Assembly (NCBI GenBank): GCA_021811615.1
Contig: JAJZNW010000130.1
Coordinates: forward strand, 1 to 33,332
Length of the DNA stretch: 33,332 bases
Reading direction: 5' to 3'
Source of the DNA: Bacteroidota bacterium
GTDB taxonomy: Bacteria; Bacteroidota; Ignavibacteria; Kryptoniales; JAKASW01
The position numbers and the translations under genes were made by a program. The notes below the pieces were generated by a model. It saw nothing but the letters and a program-made list of their open reading frames with translations. It searched no databases and was not told the origin of the DNA. How positions within the stretch are numbered: position 1 is the stretch's first letter; each line of letters opens with the position of its first letter. This document shows, one piece after another, positions 14,870-24,061 of the stretch.

Positions 14870-15551
14870 GCCTGATTCCGAAATCCTTGATTATGCTGAC
14901 CGCTTCCGCCGGATCGTCGCATACGCTAAAAATATCGAGGTCGGCTTCCGATATGCTTCCTTCCGCAAGCGCAGTTTCTTTGATCCATGAAAGAAGTTTT
15001 TCCCAATAATCTTTTCCCATCAACACGACGGGGAACTTCTTCGTTTTTTTTGTCTGGATCAGGGTAATTGCCTCGGAGAATTCATCGAGTGTGCCGTAAC
15101 CACCCGGCATCACCACGAAGCCCTGAGCGTACTTGACGAACATTACCTTCCGAACGAAGAAATGCTGAAATGTCATCAGCTTATCCTGATCTATATAGTC
15201 GTTGGCTTTCTGTTCAAAAGGCAATTCAATATTGAGTCCGATCGATTCTCCTCCCGCTTCACGGGCTCCACGATTGGCGGCTTCCATAAGACCGCCGCCT
15301 CCGCCGCTTACGATTGCATAGCCGGTCTTCGCCAGTTCGTACGCCACCTGGCGCGTGAGCTCGTAGTACTTGCTGCCCGGCTTCATCCTCGCCGATCCGA
15401 ATATCGAGACAGCAGGCGACGCCCTGCTTAGGAGATCGAATCCATCGACGAACTCCGACATTATCTTGAAAATCCTCCAGATATCCCTCTGCCGTGCCTC
15501 GAGAATCGACATGCGATCGTTGTTGGGAGTATGATTGATAGTGGTGCTCAT
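14847..15551 (-). CDS. LOG-family Rossmann-fold protein (TIGR00730 type)
   Basis: A 234-residue protein with SGGGGGLMEAANRGA at 82-96 and the diagnostic PGGYGTLDE at 149-157. The latter marks the LOG family of nucleotide 5'-monophosphate phosphoribohydrolases, which release the base from cytokinin ribosides or from AMP-like nucleotides. R134 and K139 in the loop before the motif also fit. The frame is open to a TTG at 15569, but the ATG at 15551 lies one base after the trpG stop and is preferred. The natural substrate in bacteria without cytokinin signalling is unclear. Confidence 0.87.
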   Translation of the reverse strand: MSTTINHTPNNDRMSILEARQRDIWRIFKIMSEFVDGFDLLSRASPAVSIFGSARMKPGSKYYELTRQVAYELAKTGYAIVSGGGGGLMEAANRGAREAGGESIGLNIELPFEQKANDYIDQDKLMTFQHFFVRKVMFVKYAQGFVVMPGGYGTLDEFSEAITLIQTKKTKKFPVVLMGKDYWEKLLSWIKETALAEGSISEADLDIFSVCDDPAEAVSIIKDFGIRHGYVTNF

Positions 15552-15552
15552 G

Positions 15553-16122
15553 TTAAATTTTTCCGTCAAGAAAGTTTTGAAGAATGGTTTTGCCGTTTTC
15601 CGTGATCACGGATTCGGGATGAAACTGGACACCGACAGTCGGATAATCCCGATGCTTGAGTCCCATGATGATATCGTCTTCCGTCCACGATATCACATCG
15701 AGCTGTTCGGGGAAGTCTTCCCTGTCGACAATAAGTGAATGATACCTGGTGGCTGGGAACGGAATCGGGAGAGAAGCGAAAATTGATCTGCCGTTATGCA
15801 ATATTTGAGAGATTTTGCCGTGCATCGGCATCGGCGCCTTGACGATCCGTCCTCCGAAGACCTCGCCGATGGCCTGGTGGCCGAGGCACACGCCCAGTAT
15901 GGGCACGGACTTGTAAAATTCCCGAATCACGTCCTCAGATATGCCGGCTTCGACAGGAGTTTTCGGACCGGGGGAAATCACGATCGCTTCCGGGTTTTTT
16001 CTCCGTATTTCTTCCAGCGTTATTTTATCGTTGCGGGCGACTGCCACATCGGCGCCGAGTTCGGAAAGGTACTGGTACAGGTTATATGTGAAGGAGTCGT
16101 AATTATCGATGAGCAGGATCAT
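15553..16122 (-). CDS. trpG: Anthranilate synthase component II, glutamine amidotransferase
   Basis: A 189-residue class I glutamine amidotransferase. It begins with the MILLIDNYDSFTYNLYQYL strand-helix typical of TrpG/PabA. The nucleophile is C79 in GVCLGHQAIG, and the triad is completed by H168 and E170 in VQFHPES. It supplies ammonia to TrpE. It overlaps trpE by ATGA and is followed one base later by the LOG gene. Some organisms use a single subunit for both TrpE and PabB; that cannot be excluded, but the pairing with trpE fixes its main partner. Confidence 0.95.
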   Translation of the reverse strand: MILLIDNYDSFTYNLYQYLSELGADVAVARNDKITLEEIRRKNPEAIVISPGPKTPVEAGISEDVIREFYKSVPILGVCLGHQAIGEVFGGRIVKAPMPMHGKISQILHNGRSIFASLPIPFPATRYHSLIVDREDFPEQLDVISWTEDDIIMGLKHRDYPTVGVQFHPESVITENGKTILQNFLDGKI

Positions 16123-17612
16123 TGGAATCTATCCAGTATTTTTACGGCCTCCAGATTGGCCCTCATTTTAGATAGCGACTCATTATACTCGCGTTCCGGA
16201 TCGGAATCGTAAACTATCCCGGCACCCGCCTGTAAATAAGCGGTCTTCCCTTCCACCACGAAAGTCCTTATGGCGATGCAGGTATCCATATTGTTATTGA
16301 AGTCCACATAACCTACCGTTCCCCCATATATCTTCCTGGGGGTGTTCTCCAATTCTGAGATTATCTCCATAGCCCGGACCTTCGGCGCTCCGCTCAAGGT
16401 CCCCGCTGGAAAACACGCAGCCAGAGTCTCCACGGCATCCCTGCGATCGTCGATAGTTCCGATCACATCCGAGACGATATGCATTACGTGAGAGAACTTC
16501 TCGACATGCATGAAGTTCTCCACGCGCACCGTCCCGGTGGATGAAACCCTGCCGATGTCGTTCCGGCCGAGATCGACGAGCATCACATGCTCCGCCTTTT
16601 CCTTCTCGTCCGCAACCAGCTGCCGAGTAAACATCTCGTCCTCTTCGGCGGTCTTCCCTCGCGGGCTGGTGCCTGCGATCGGACGCATTTCAATGCGCTT
16701 CCCCTCCTTGCGTACGAACATTTCAGGTGACGAGCCAATTACACCGAGCCTGTCTTCTCCCTTCCCAAACTCGAGGTAGAACATATATGGTGACGGGTTG
16801 AGGGCTCTGACGCTCCTGTAAAGGAGAAAAGGGTCGCCGTCGAGCGCAAACTCCGCACGTTGTGAGAGGACGACCTGGAAAATATCTCCTTCCACTATGT
16901 ACTGCTTGGCCCTTGAAACGATCTCTTTGTATCGTTCTTTTGTCATGTTGAACTTCGGCTCGCCGACGGAGCAGTGAAGCGGTTCGGGAGCTTCACCGCG
17001 CTCGCCCATCAGTTCGACGATTCTCCGGGCGTATGTTACTCTTTCCTCAAGGACACCTTGCAATGAGGATACCTCCCCGGTCAGAGGCATGAGCGCGACG
17101 AGGACAACTTTTCGCTTGAGGTTATCCACTGCAAGTATCGTGTCATAGAAATTCAGAAAAACTTCGGGCACCGGCTTCTCGGAATCGCTAATCGGAATCG
17201 CCTCCAGATACTTCACAAAATCGTACCCGAAATAACCGACGGCACCTCCGGCAAGCCGGGGGAGATTGTCTACAGGGAAAACCCTAAATCCCGAAAAGAA
17301 GTTCTTCAGCTCCGCAATAGGATCTCCCGCATCCTTCTTTTCAACCCCGCCGATGACGATCCTCCCGCCGCTCACCCTGAAGCTTGTGAATGGATTTACC
17401 CCCATGAATGAATACCGGCCGATTTTCTCGCCTCCTTCTGCGCTCTCGAGAAGGAAGCTGTTGTCGCCAAGTGTCCGTAGCCTAAGGTATAATCCGACCG
17501 GAGTGTATATATCCTGAAGCGATTCGACAACGACAGGATAATGAGTGTACCCGGAGTCCTTCGCCTTTTTGAGGCCCTTTAGATCCGGGATATGCTCGAC
17601 AGTCGAAGCCAT
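16119..17612 (-). CDS. trpE: Anthranilate synthase component I
   Basis: A 497-residue chorismate-utilising enzyme that makes anthranilate from chorismate and ammonia, the first step of tryptophan synthesis. The N-terminal regulatory element LLESAEGGEKIGRYSF at 54-69 is the tryptophan-binding LLES motif that separates TrpE from most PabB proteins. The catalytic domain shows MRPIAGTSPRG, LVDLGRNDIGRVS, FSHVMHIVSDV and AGTLSGAPKVRAMEII in the correct order. It overlaps trpG by ATGA and lies 61 bases after the threonine aldolase gene. The other trp genes are not in this window. No leader peptide rich in tryptophan codons is seen upstream, so attenuation of that type is unlikely. Confidence 0.95.
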   Translation of the reverse strand: MASTVEHIPDLKGLKKAKDSGYTHYPVVVESLQDIYTPVGLYLRLRTLGDNSFLLESAEGGEKIGRYSFMGVNPFTSFRVSGGRIVIGGVEKKDAGDPIAELKNFFSGFRVFPVDNLPRLAGGAVGYFGYDFVKYLEAIPISDSEKPVPEVFLNFYDTILAVDNLKRKVVLVALMPLTGEVSSLQGVLEERVTYARRIVELMGERGEAPEPLHCSVGEPKFNMTKERYKEIVSRAKQYIVEGDIFQVVLSQRAEFALDGDPFLLYRSVRALNPSPYMFYLEFGKGEDRLGVIGSSPEMFVRKEGKRIEMRPIAGTSPRGKTAEEDEMFTRQLVADEKEKAEHVMLVDLGRNDIGRVSSTGTVRVENFMHVEKFSHVMHIVSDVIGTIDDRRDAVETLAACFPAGTLSGAPKVRAMEIISELENTPRKIYGGTVGYVDFNNNMDTCIAIRTFVVEGKTAYLQAGAGIVYDSDPEREYNESLSKMRANLEAVKILDRFQ

Positions 17613-17673
17613 CGGTTTTTAATCCTATCCTTTCAGTATGGGGTTATTAGTCACCTGGCGTGAAGATGGCTCT

Positions 17674-18714
17674 TCAGTTTCCTTTGTAGTTGGCGAGCAT
17701 TTGCGCCGCCTTCTTAACCTGGGCCATGGAGACATCCAGATGAGCGACAGCGCGCAATTTTCCTGCGCTACCCGCTGACACCAGTACTCCAAGTGCCTTC
17801 GCATCGGCGATGAACCTATCGACGCTGATTGGGTGCTTTATACCGAAAATTACGATATTCGTTTCGACATGATCGACATTGACTTCATACATGGATGAAT
17901 CGCACAGTATTGTGGCGAAGGTCTTTGCCTTCTCGTGGTCCTCAGCCAGCCGCCTGAAGTTATGCTCAAGCGCGTAGAGGCCCGCTGCCGCCAGGATGCC
18001 GGCCTGCCTCATTCCTCCGCCGAAAATTTTCCTGAACCGTCTGGCACGTTCAATATATTCCTTCGTGCCTGTGAGCACAGAGCCTACAGGCGCCCCGAGC
18101 CCTTTCGATAGGCAAACCGAAACCGAATCGAAATGCCTGGCGTACTCGGAAACCCTGATCCCGGTAGCCACTGAAGCGTTCCAGAGCCGTGCCCCGTCAA
18201 GATGGTACCTGAGGCCGTGTTTCGCCGTCACTCCCTTGATCTCCTCGATCAGATCCATGGGATAGAGACTCCCACCGCCTCTATTGTGAGTATTCTCGAC
18301 GCATACGAGACGTGTCGGTATCATGTAATAGGAATCCGGCCTGATTGCATCCTCGACATCTTTCGCCGTCATAATACCACGAACGCCGGGAACAGGATTC
18401 AACTGAACTCCCGAAAGAAGAGCCGGAGCGCCCGTTTCATAATTGAAGATGTGAGAATCCTTTTCGACGATTACCTCTTCACCGGGAGATGTATGTGTCT
18501 TGAGAGCAACCTGGTTAGACATAACTCCGCTCGGGACATAAAGGCCGCTCTCTTTGCCGAGCATCTCTGCAACCGTCTCCTGAAGCCGGTTCACCGTCGG
18601 GTCTTCGCCGAAAACATCGTCTCCGACTTCGGCAGCGGCCATAACCCTTCGCATCTCTTCGCTCGGTTTTGTTACGGTATCACTCCGTAAATCAATGTAG
18701 TCCGTGTGACTCAC
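17674..18714 (-). CDS. ltaE: Low-specificity L-threonine aldolase
   Basis: A PLP fold-type I enzyme that splits threonine or allo-threonine into glycine and acetaldehyde. Family features: YIDLRSDTVTKPS at the start, GDDVFGEDPT, the stacking histidine in EKDSHIFNYE (about residue 88), RYHLDGARLWN, and the PLP lysine K204 in VCLSKGLGAPVG. The frame is open to 18786, but that would overlap lnt by 95 bases and add 24 residues not seen in the family. The GTG at 18714, next to AAGGAG, gives 346 residues and the normal N-terminus, although the ribosome binding site is very close to it. It overlaps the lnt end by about 23 bases. Confidence 0.88.
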   Translation of the reverse strand: MSHTDYIDLRSDTVTKPSEEMRRVMAAAEVGDDVFGEDPTVNRLQETVAEMLGKESGLYVPSGVMSNQVALKTHTSPGEEVIVEKDSHIFNYETGAPALLSGVQLNPVPGVRGIMTAKDVEDAIRPDSYYMIPTRLVCVENTHNRGGGSLYPMDLIEEIKGVTAKHGLRYHLDGARLWNASVATGIRVSEYARHFDSVSVCLSKGLGAPVGSVLTGTKEYIERARRFRKIFGGGMRQAGILAAAGLYALEHNFRRLAEDHEKAKTFATILCDSSMYEVNVDHVETNIVIFGIKHPISVDRFIADAKALGVLVSAGSAGKLRAVAHLDVSMAQVKKAAQMLANYKGN

Positions 18715-20335
18715 TCCTTCTGTCTTTGCCCATAAATTTAAGAAAAAGTCCGATAAGAATGGACGCCGCGGAAATAATTTCAGCAATACGAGCGATCCAG
18801 TTTCCGTATTCGGAATAAAACGTCACTCTGTTATTCAACGGTATCTTTTCCGACAGCGTCGCGACTACGCCGTACCTGGTCGGCTCACCGATGTACCTGC
18901 CGTACGGATCGATGAATTCAGATATACCGGTGTTTGCTGATCTCACAACGGCTCTTCTGTTTTCCACAGCTCTCATTATTGCGTACGCCGCATGCTGATA
19001 AGGCCCGGATGTGTTACCATACCAGCCGTCATTTGTTATTATTACCAGGAAGTCGGCGCCCTTCTTCGCGAATTCCCTCACGTAACCGGGAAAGACGCTC
19101 TCATAGCAAATGGCCGTCGAGAAACGGGTGCCGTTGGCAAGCCTGAATACAGTCGTGTCGGTACCCCGCGCCCAATTGCTTATACCGACTCCCCATTTGA
19201 GCGGCTTAATTAGGAAGGAAAGATGATTTGCATAAGGAAGCCTCTCGGCGAACGGAACAAGGATGATCTTTCCATAAGTCTGATAGTGATGGACATGTGG
19301 CATGAACAACGCCGCGCCGTTGTACGCGTCGTAATATTCGTGCATGAAATCATCGTAGTGGCTGCTCGGCTGTGCTTCGCTGCTGTCTGCATAGTAATGT
19401 GCAAGAGGAAGTCCGCTCAATAGTGAAATGCCAGTAGTATCGACAAACGTCTGTAGCTCGTTCCTGTAGAAACTGAACTGCGGTAGAAGAAGATAAAACG
19501 GGATCGCTGTCTCGGGCCAGACGACAAGGTCGGGCTTGTCGTGAAGCGCTAGGTAAGTTTCCCTCTCGTACTCTCTCATGATTTCCGAAGGCGGGCCCTC
19601 CCACTTCGCGTACGGGTTGATGTTAGGCTGAACAATTGTTACGCGCATTTGGTGCTTGAAGCCGGAAAGCTTCGCGCTGCCGAGAACTGCAATACCATAA
19701 ATTTCCGGGACGACAACAAAAAGCAGCGCAACGGAGACGGGCCACGCTATTTTTCCAAGGCGGGGTGCTGGCGATTCCATCCAGCGAACCAGAGCGTACG
19801 TCAGCAGCGAGTTGACGATTAGCAATTGAAGGGAGACCCCGAAGAGACCGGTAAACGAAGCGAACTGTATGTCCGCAAGGTTATAACACTGCGAGTAACC
19901 GAGCGTCAGCCATGGGAATGCGAATTGAGTTATCGAGTGAAGATACTCGAAAGTGAGATATAGAAACGGGAAGAGAAGCAGTGCGTTCCTGCCAAATTTC
20001 CGTCTCACGAAGAAATAGAACAGCAATGGAACCGCGAAAAATAGGGGATGACCCACAACGAGCGCGGCGCCTCCTATCATCATAAATGGATCTGTTTGCT
20101 TGTTCCACCCTCCGATCCAGTAAATACCGATTATGTTGAATACGAGGAAGCTGAAGTAGGTGAGCTTGAGGACTTCCCTGTAGCTCGTGGCACCCTCGAG
20201 TGCATACAGAAACGGGATCAATGCGACAAAAGCGATCCACTCGATATGAAACGGAGGGAAAGAGAAGCCGAGAAGGACGCCAGATAAGACGCCGAGGGCC
20301 AATTTCGAGTCGAGAAATCTATGAGACTTTTCCAT
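18692..20335 (-). CDS. lnt: Apolipoprotein N-acyltransferase
   Basis: A 547-residue inner-membrane enzyme that adds the third acyl chain to the N-terminal cysteine of lipoproteins. About seven hydrophobic segments precede residue ~220 and one closes the protein (~515-535). Between them is the nitrilase domain with its triad: E275 in VVWPETAIP, K356 in YGKIILVPFAERLP and C410 in TAICYESVFPG. The ITNDGWYG and HAAYAIMRAVENRR motifs of Lnt follow at 433 onward. The first residues after the start show typical family features (LGFSFPPF). It begins 3 bases after the preceding PHP-like gene ends and overlaps the threonine aldolase gene. Confidence 0.95.
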   Translation of the reverse strand: MEKSHRFLDSKLALGVLSGVLLGFSFPPFHIEWIAFVALIPFLYALEGATSYREVLKLTYFSFLVFNIIGIYWIGGWNKQTDPFMMIGGAALVVGHPLFFAVPLLFYFFVRRKFGRNALLLFPFLYLTFEYLHSITQFAFPWLTLGYSQCYNLADIQFASFTGLFGVSLQLLIVNSLLTYALVRWMESPAPRLGKIAWPVSVALLFVVVPEIYGIAVLGSAKLSGFKHQMRVTIVQPNINPYAKWEGPPSEIMREYERETYLALHDKPDLVVWPETAIPFYLLLPQFSFYRNELQTFVDTTGISLLSGLPLAHYYADSSEAQPSSHYDDFMHEYYDAYNGAALFMPHVHHYQTYGKIILVPFAERLPYANHLSFLIKPLKWGVGISNWARGTDTTVFRLANGTRFSTAICYESVFPGYVREFAKKGADFLVIITNDGWYGNTSGPYQHAAYAIMRAVENRRAVVRSANTGISEFIDPYGRYIGEPTRYGVVATLSEKIPLNNRVTFYSEYGNWIARIAEIISAASILIGLFLKFMGKDRRSESHGLH

Positions 20336-20338
20336 CGA

Positions 20339-21544
20339 TTATCTTTTGTAAATGTAAATTGGATTTGAAATAATCCAGGGATAAGAGCGCTCCAGGAACA
20401 GCGGGAGCATCGTTCTTTTCTGGAACACCTCAACACGATATATGCCGGGCGATTTCACGTCCAGAGAGACCGAAGCGGTATTCTCGTACTTCCTGATGAC
20501 CTTCCCATCTTTCAGCACTCGCGTTTCAACATCGTTGCTATCCGGAAGTGAGATCCGGAGCTGCGCCCGCGCGTAAAGACGAAGGCTGTCTCCCATCATC
20601 CCGGTGGTATCTCCAGAGGTTGCAGTAAAATAGAACCCCCTCGCCGGCTCAAGACCGGAGAACGCGATATACATATGTCCACTCTTGAGCGCTTTGATCG
20701 TTAGGTCCCTATCGTGCGAATATTGAGCCGAATACGGGGTCTTAGTCACGATAATAGTATGAACGAACTCAAGCTCACTTTCGTAAGAGGGAAATCTGAC
20801 TCCGCTGCCTTTCTTGAGAAGAGTATTCGGAGGCAGCGTCGTCGTGGCGATCCCGACAGCCTTCCGGCTATCATTTAGTTTATCGAACTCTCCCATCTCG
20901 CTTTTCCGGTACCTCACCAAATAATTGAGCGTGCGCGGATCCATTGTGTAATCGAGAAAAGCTCCAAACAACTTATTGATTCCTGTCACGCTGATCATGC
21001 TTCTCAAATCGCGGCTGAAATTATACAAGACCATTCCGGAGACTTGGCCTCCGAAGCCACGCGAAGAGGCCACGTCGTTGCTTTGCTTCGGATAACCGGA
21101 GGCAACGATAAGACTTCCATTCTTCTTCGCGTCGGCGAGTGCCGAATCGACCGTCACTCCATCTCCAGGTAGAAGCGGAATGCTGTCGCCTATGACAAGA
21201 AAGCGTTGACGGCCATCGCGCGCCGAAATTTCGACGGCAGGTATCATCAACGTCATCCCATATCTCCTCTCCAGACTCTTCGTCATGGCCTTATCGGTGT
21301 TGACATCGGTGGTAACGACAAAATGCATGTTAAGTGAATCGGCGATCCTCCCTATTTCGGAATAGGGCAGCCCTCCGTCGGAATACTCCGTATGCACACC
21401 GATCACACCGGAGTATTCATAATACCCGAGAAAATCGACCGGATCGTAGCGGTTGATCCGATATACAAGGAAAGGGTTGAGTATCGAGAGCACCAGTATA
21501 GCCGCCAGAATGGCTCCCGCATACTTCGCAGATTTCTTAAGCAT
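20339..21544 (-). CDS. Membrane-anchored PHP-fold protein (CehA/McbA-like) that lacks the metal-binding histidines
   Basis: A 401-residue protein with one N-terminal membrane segment (~8-28) and a periplasm-facing body. Residues ~45-120 align by pattern with the PHP domain: GVHTEYSDGG at 49-58, DSLNMHFVVTTDVNT at 69-83 and PAVEISARDGRQRFLVIG at 102-119. The ligands are changed: the first His of HxH is G49, the TDHN histidine is V81, the usual His after EIS is absent, and the AHP motif reads SGYP. H51 and E105 remain. The C-terminal ~120 residues are beta-rich, as in CehA/McbA proteins. A non-hydrolytic binding role is possible. It overlaps dedA by 8 bases and precedes lnt. Confidence 0.7.
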   Translation of the reverse strand: MLKKSAKYAGAILAAILVLSILNPFLVYRINRYDPVDFLGYYEYSGVIGVHTEYSDGGLPYSEIGRIADSLNMHFVVTTDVNTDKAMTKSLERRYGMTLMIPAVEISARDGRQRFLVIGDSIPLLPGDGVTVDSALADAKKNGSLIVASGYPKQSNDVASSRGFGGQVSGMVLYNFSRDLRSMISVTGINKLFGAFLDYTMDPRTLNYLVRYRKSEMGEFDKLNDSRKAVGIATTTLPPNTLLKKGSGVRFPSYESELEFVHTIIVTKTPYSAQYSHDRDLTIKALKSGHMYIAFSGLEPARGFYFTATSGDTTGMMGDSLRLYARAQLRISLPDSNDVETRVLKDGKVIRKYENTASVSLDVKSPGIYRVEVFQKRTMLPLFLERSYPWIISNPIYIYKR

Positions 21545-22148
21545 TTTTGCGCCTCAGGAAAAAACGCACAGCAAACGAAGCAGCCGCGACACATATCACC
21601 GCAAGGACCACCGTCCCGTAAACGGTCAGATATTCATCGAGCGATCTCCAGTTATGACCGAGTAGATATCCGCCGTACAGCAGGATCGAATTCCATAACA
21701 GCGCGCTAACCGCACAGAGTGGAAGCGTGACAGCAACAGGGAGTTCAGAAAGCCCGACGAAGAAAGAGATCACGGCCCGGGTGCCCGACAGGAAACGGTT
21801 CAGTACAACGAGCCAGTACCCGTACCGGGTAAACCATTTCTCTACGACCTTGATCTTCCCGAAGGGGAGAAATCGTGGCTTGCCGGCGTCGATCAGCTTC
21901 TTCCCGAGAAGGAAACCCACGTAATACATGACGATGAATCCCAGTGTGCTCCCGAGTGTCGCCGATACCAGCGCGGCGCCGAAGCCAAGTTTCCCTATCC
22001 CGACAAGCGACCCGCCGAACGCGATTACCAAATCGCTCGGGGCAGGTGGAAAAAGGTTCTCAAGAAACGCGATGAAGAAGAGCGCGAAATATAAGTACGA
22101 CGGATCGGTATGGCTCAGCGCGGTGATGAGCGAGTCGAGTTCGGTCAC
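21537..22148 (-). CDS. DedA/SNARE-associated-type membrane protein
   Basis: A 203-residue integral membrane protein of the DedA family. It has the early ENLFPPAPSD motif at 30-39 and the conserved FTRYGYWLVVLNRFLSGTRAVISFFVG segment at about 106-132, whose arginines are essential in characterised members. The family includes undecaprenyl-phosphate and phosphatidylethanolamine flippases; the lipid handled here cannot be told. The start is a GTG at 22148 in a GTGA overlap with ispF. The downstream gene overlaps by 8 bases. A lipid-trafficking role would fit its proximity to lnt. Confidence 0.9.
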   Translation of the reverse strand: MTELDSLITALSHTDPSYLYFALFFIAFLENLFPPAPSDLVIAFGGSLVGIGKLGFGAALVSATLGSTLGFIVMYYVGFLLGKKLIDAGKPRFLPFGKIKVVEKWFTRYGYWLVVLNRFLSGTRAVISFFVGLSELPVAVTLPLCAVSALLWNSILLYGGYLLGHNWRSLDEYLTVYGTVVLAVICVAAASFAVRFFLRRKNA

Positions 22149-22612
22149 AATTCATCCATCGATGTTACTGCAAAGCACGCGATTGAGCCCTTCCCTACCA
22201 ATGTTCCCTCGGTGGTCTTGGCCTTCACGGAGATCTCCGTCACAGCAATTCCGCAGCACTCCGCCACAGATTGCCTGATTGTGTCGTACACTACGTTGAG
22301 CTTAGGCTTGTCGCCCACCAGGACTATGTCGACATTGTGTATCTTCAGACCGGCACCTCGCGCTTTCTCCAGCGCAAACTGGAGAATACGCCTGCTGTCG
22401 ATTCCAGCGGTCTTAGTATCGTCGTCGCGGAAATACAGTCCGATATCTCCTCCGGCACATGAGCCGAGCACGGCATCGCTAAGCGCGTGCAGCAAAACAT
22501 CGCCATCGGAATGTCCTCGAAGGCCTTTCTCATACTCAATATGAACTCCGCCGAGGATCAGAGGTTTCCCTTCGACAAGCTCATGCGCATCGAATCCGAA
22601 CCCAACCTTCAT
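22145..22612 (-). CDS. ispF: 2-C-methyl-D-erythritol 2,4-cyclodiphosphate synthase
   Basis: A 155-residue enzyme of the MEP isoprenoid pathway that converts CDP-ME 2-phosphate to MEcPP with loss of CMP. The family N-terminus GFGFDAHEL gives metal ligands D8 and H10, and H42 follows in [16 protein letters not shown]. The C-terminal [20 protein letters not shown] matches the CMP-binding region. The ATG at 22612 is chosen over the longer frame to 22654: it begins exactly at the conserved N-terminus and makes an ATGA overlap with the acylphosphatase stop. It works as a trimer with active sites between subunits. Confidence 0.96.
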   Translation of the reverse strand: MKVGFGFDAHELVEGKPLILGGVHIEYEKGLRGHSDGDVLLHALSDAVLGSCAGGDIGLYFRDDDTKTAGIDSRRILQFALEKARGAGLKIHNVDIVLVGDKPKLNVVYDTIRQSVAECCGIAVTEISVKAKTTEGTLVGKGSIACFAVTSMDEL

Positions 22613-22884
22613 AATCCCTGAAACCCCTTGAACTCGTATGTAGGGTTGTCCCATTCGATTCGGACGTCAGTTACATGGGCAGCCATCGGACCGGCCTTCA
22701 GATCGCTGATGAACTGATCCACCATGGATCGGCTTCCCTCCGCCACTACCTCGACCCTTCCGTCGATCAGGTTTTTTGCAAACCCGCTTATTCCGTACGC
22801 ATTAGCTTTCCTCATCGCAAAGTACCTGTAACCGACGCCCTGGACGAGACCGCTTATGAATATGTGTGCTCTCGCATCACCCAT
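22609..22884 (-). CDS. acyP: Acylphosphatase
   Basis: A 91-residue small alpha/beta protein with the acylphosphatase signature. [11 protein letters not shown] at 12-22 holds the phosphate-binding loop and catalytic R20. [17 protein letters not shown] at 34-50 holds the catalytic asparagine N38. It hydrolyses the carboxyl-phosphate bond of acylphosphates such as acetyl or carbamoyl phosphate. Its ATG at 22884 overlaps the alaX-like gene by 8 bases, and its stop overlaps ispF by ATGA. The tight packing points to cotranscription, not to a shared pathway. Confidence 0.95.
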   Translation of the reverse strand: MGDARAHIFISGLVQGVGYRYFAMRKANAYGISGFAKNLIDGRVEVVAEGSRSMVDQFISDLKAGPMAAHVTDVRIEWDNPTYEFKGFQGL

Positions 22885-24061
22885 TGCGCACTCTACTTCT
22901 TACCAGGCCGACAACTTTTTCGATCGCCGGGATTTCAAAAGTAATTGAATAGTAGCCCCCGCGACCTCCACCTTTAACTCCAAGGTCGGATCGTAAGGAA
23001 TCGACGATGGAATTTGCCTGGCTCTCTTCTACGGCAAGATTCAAATTCATGTAGCAAATATTTCCCTCGGCCCGGTGAAATGCAAACGACTTCTTAGTCC
23101 TCTTCGAGACACAGCTGCCGACGAAGCGGAGATCCTCCGTGGACTCAATTTCCTGCGAGAGGTCGATCACCACAAAGGAATCTCCCGTCCCTTCCACTCT
23201 CTGCACAAGGCCGTCGCAAACGCTCCGGAGAATTTTCCCTGACAGCTCCTTGACCCTGCTCTCTCGCTCCTGGATATGTGCTTTAATCTTACGGATCGCA
23301 GACGGAAGGTCGTCAATGCCCGCAGAGATGAGCCTCGAGCTCTCACGCGCGGAACCAAATAATTCGTAGTAACGCTTTAAGGCCCTCTCCCCGCAAAAAA
23401 ATTCGATACGGGTCAGCGACCCTTTCACCTTTTCGATAATCCCGGTGAGAACGACTCCGACCTCAGATGTGTGCGTACAGTGAGTGCCGCCGCATGCAGA
23501 CATATCAAAATCTTTGACATCGATGATCCTCACAGTACCATCGACTTTGGGAGGTTTCCTGAGATTAAATTCGGCCAGCTTACCCGGTTCCGCATAGTGA
23601 ACGGTAACCGGCCTGTCCTCGCGAATGATCATATTCACCAATTCGACCGCCTCTGAAATCTCGGTCTCGGTGGGCTGACGGGACAGGTCGATCGAACCGA
23701 CATATTCGCCAAGTCTGGATGAGACCGTTTCGATGCCGTACAGGATGTCGAATGCGGCGGAGAGCATATGCTGGCCGGTATGCTGCTGCATGTTTCCGAT
23801 ACGACGTTTCCGGTGTATCGTGCATGTCGTTGGGCCCGGTTTGACCTCGAGGGGGACGATATGCACGACGCGGTCGTCTTCTTCAATGACATCGGTGACT
23901 TCGGCTTCGCCGATGAATCCGGTATCGTGCTCCTGACCACCGGAGGTCGGATAAAAATAACTATTGTCAAGAAGGACGGCGAATCCGTCTCCTCTGCTTA
24001 TACACTCCGTAACGTTCGCGTTGAACTCAGTGGTATAAGGATCGTCGTAGTATGGTCTCAT
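22877..24061 (-). CDS. alaX: Alanyl-tRNA editing protein, AlaX-L type with DHHA1 domain
   Basis: A 394-residue stand-alone relative of the AlaRS editing domain. It removes serine or glycine from mischarged tRNA-Ala. Residues ~1-90 form the AlaRS-like beta-barrel ([14 protein letters not shown] at 35-48). The editing site has the zinc ligands H94 and H98 in QQHTGQHML, with C190 and H194 in [14 protein letters not shown]. The remaining ~150 residues contain a coiled coil (~255-285) and a DHHA1-type domain with [13 protein letters not shown] near 361-373, which makes it the long AlaX form. It overlaps the cation-efflux gene by ATGA and acyP by 8 bases. Confidence 0.93.
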   Translation of the reverse strand: MRPYYDDPYTTEFNANVTECISRGDGFAVLLDNSYFYPTSGGQEHDTGFIGEAEVTDVIEEDDRVVHIVPLEVKPGPTTCTIHRKRRIGNMQQHTGQHMLSAAFDILYGIETVSSRLGEYVGSIDLSRQPTETEISEAVELVNMIIREDRPVTVHYAEPGKLAEFNLRKPPKVDGTVRIIDVKDFDMSACGGTHCTHTSEVGVVLTGIIEKVKGSLTRIEFFCGERALKRYYELFGSARESSRLISAGIDDLPSAIRKIKAHIQERESRVKELSGKILRSVCDGLVQRVEGTGDSFVVIDLSQEIESTEDLRFVGSCVSKRTKKSFAFHRAEGNICYMNLNLAVEESQANSIVDSLRSDLGVKGGGRGGYYSITFEIPAIEKVVGLVRSRVRNG

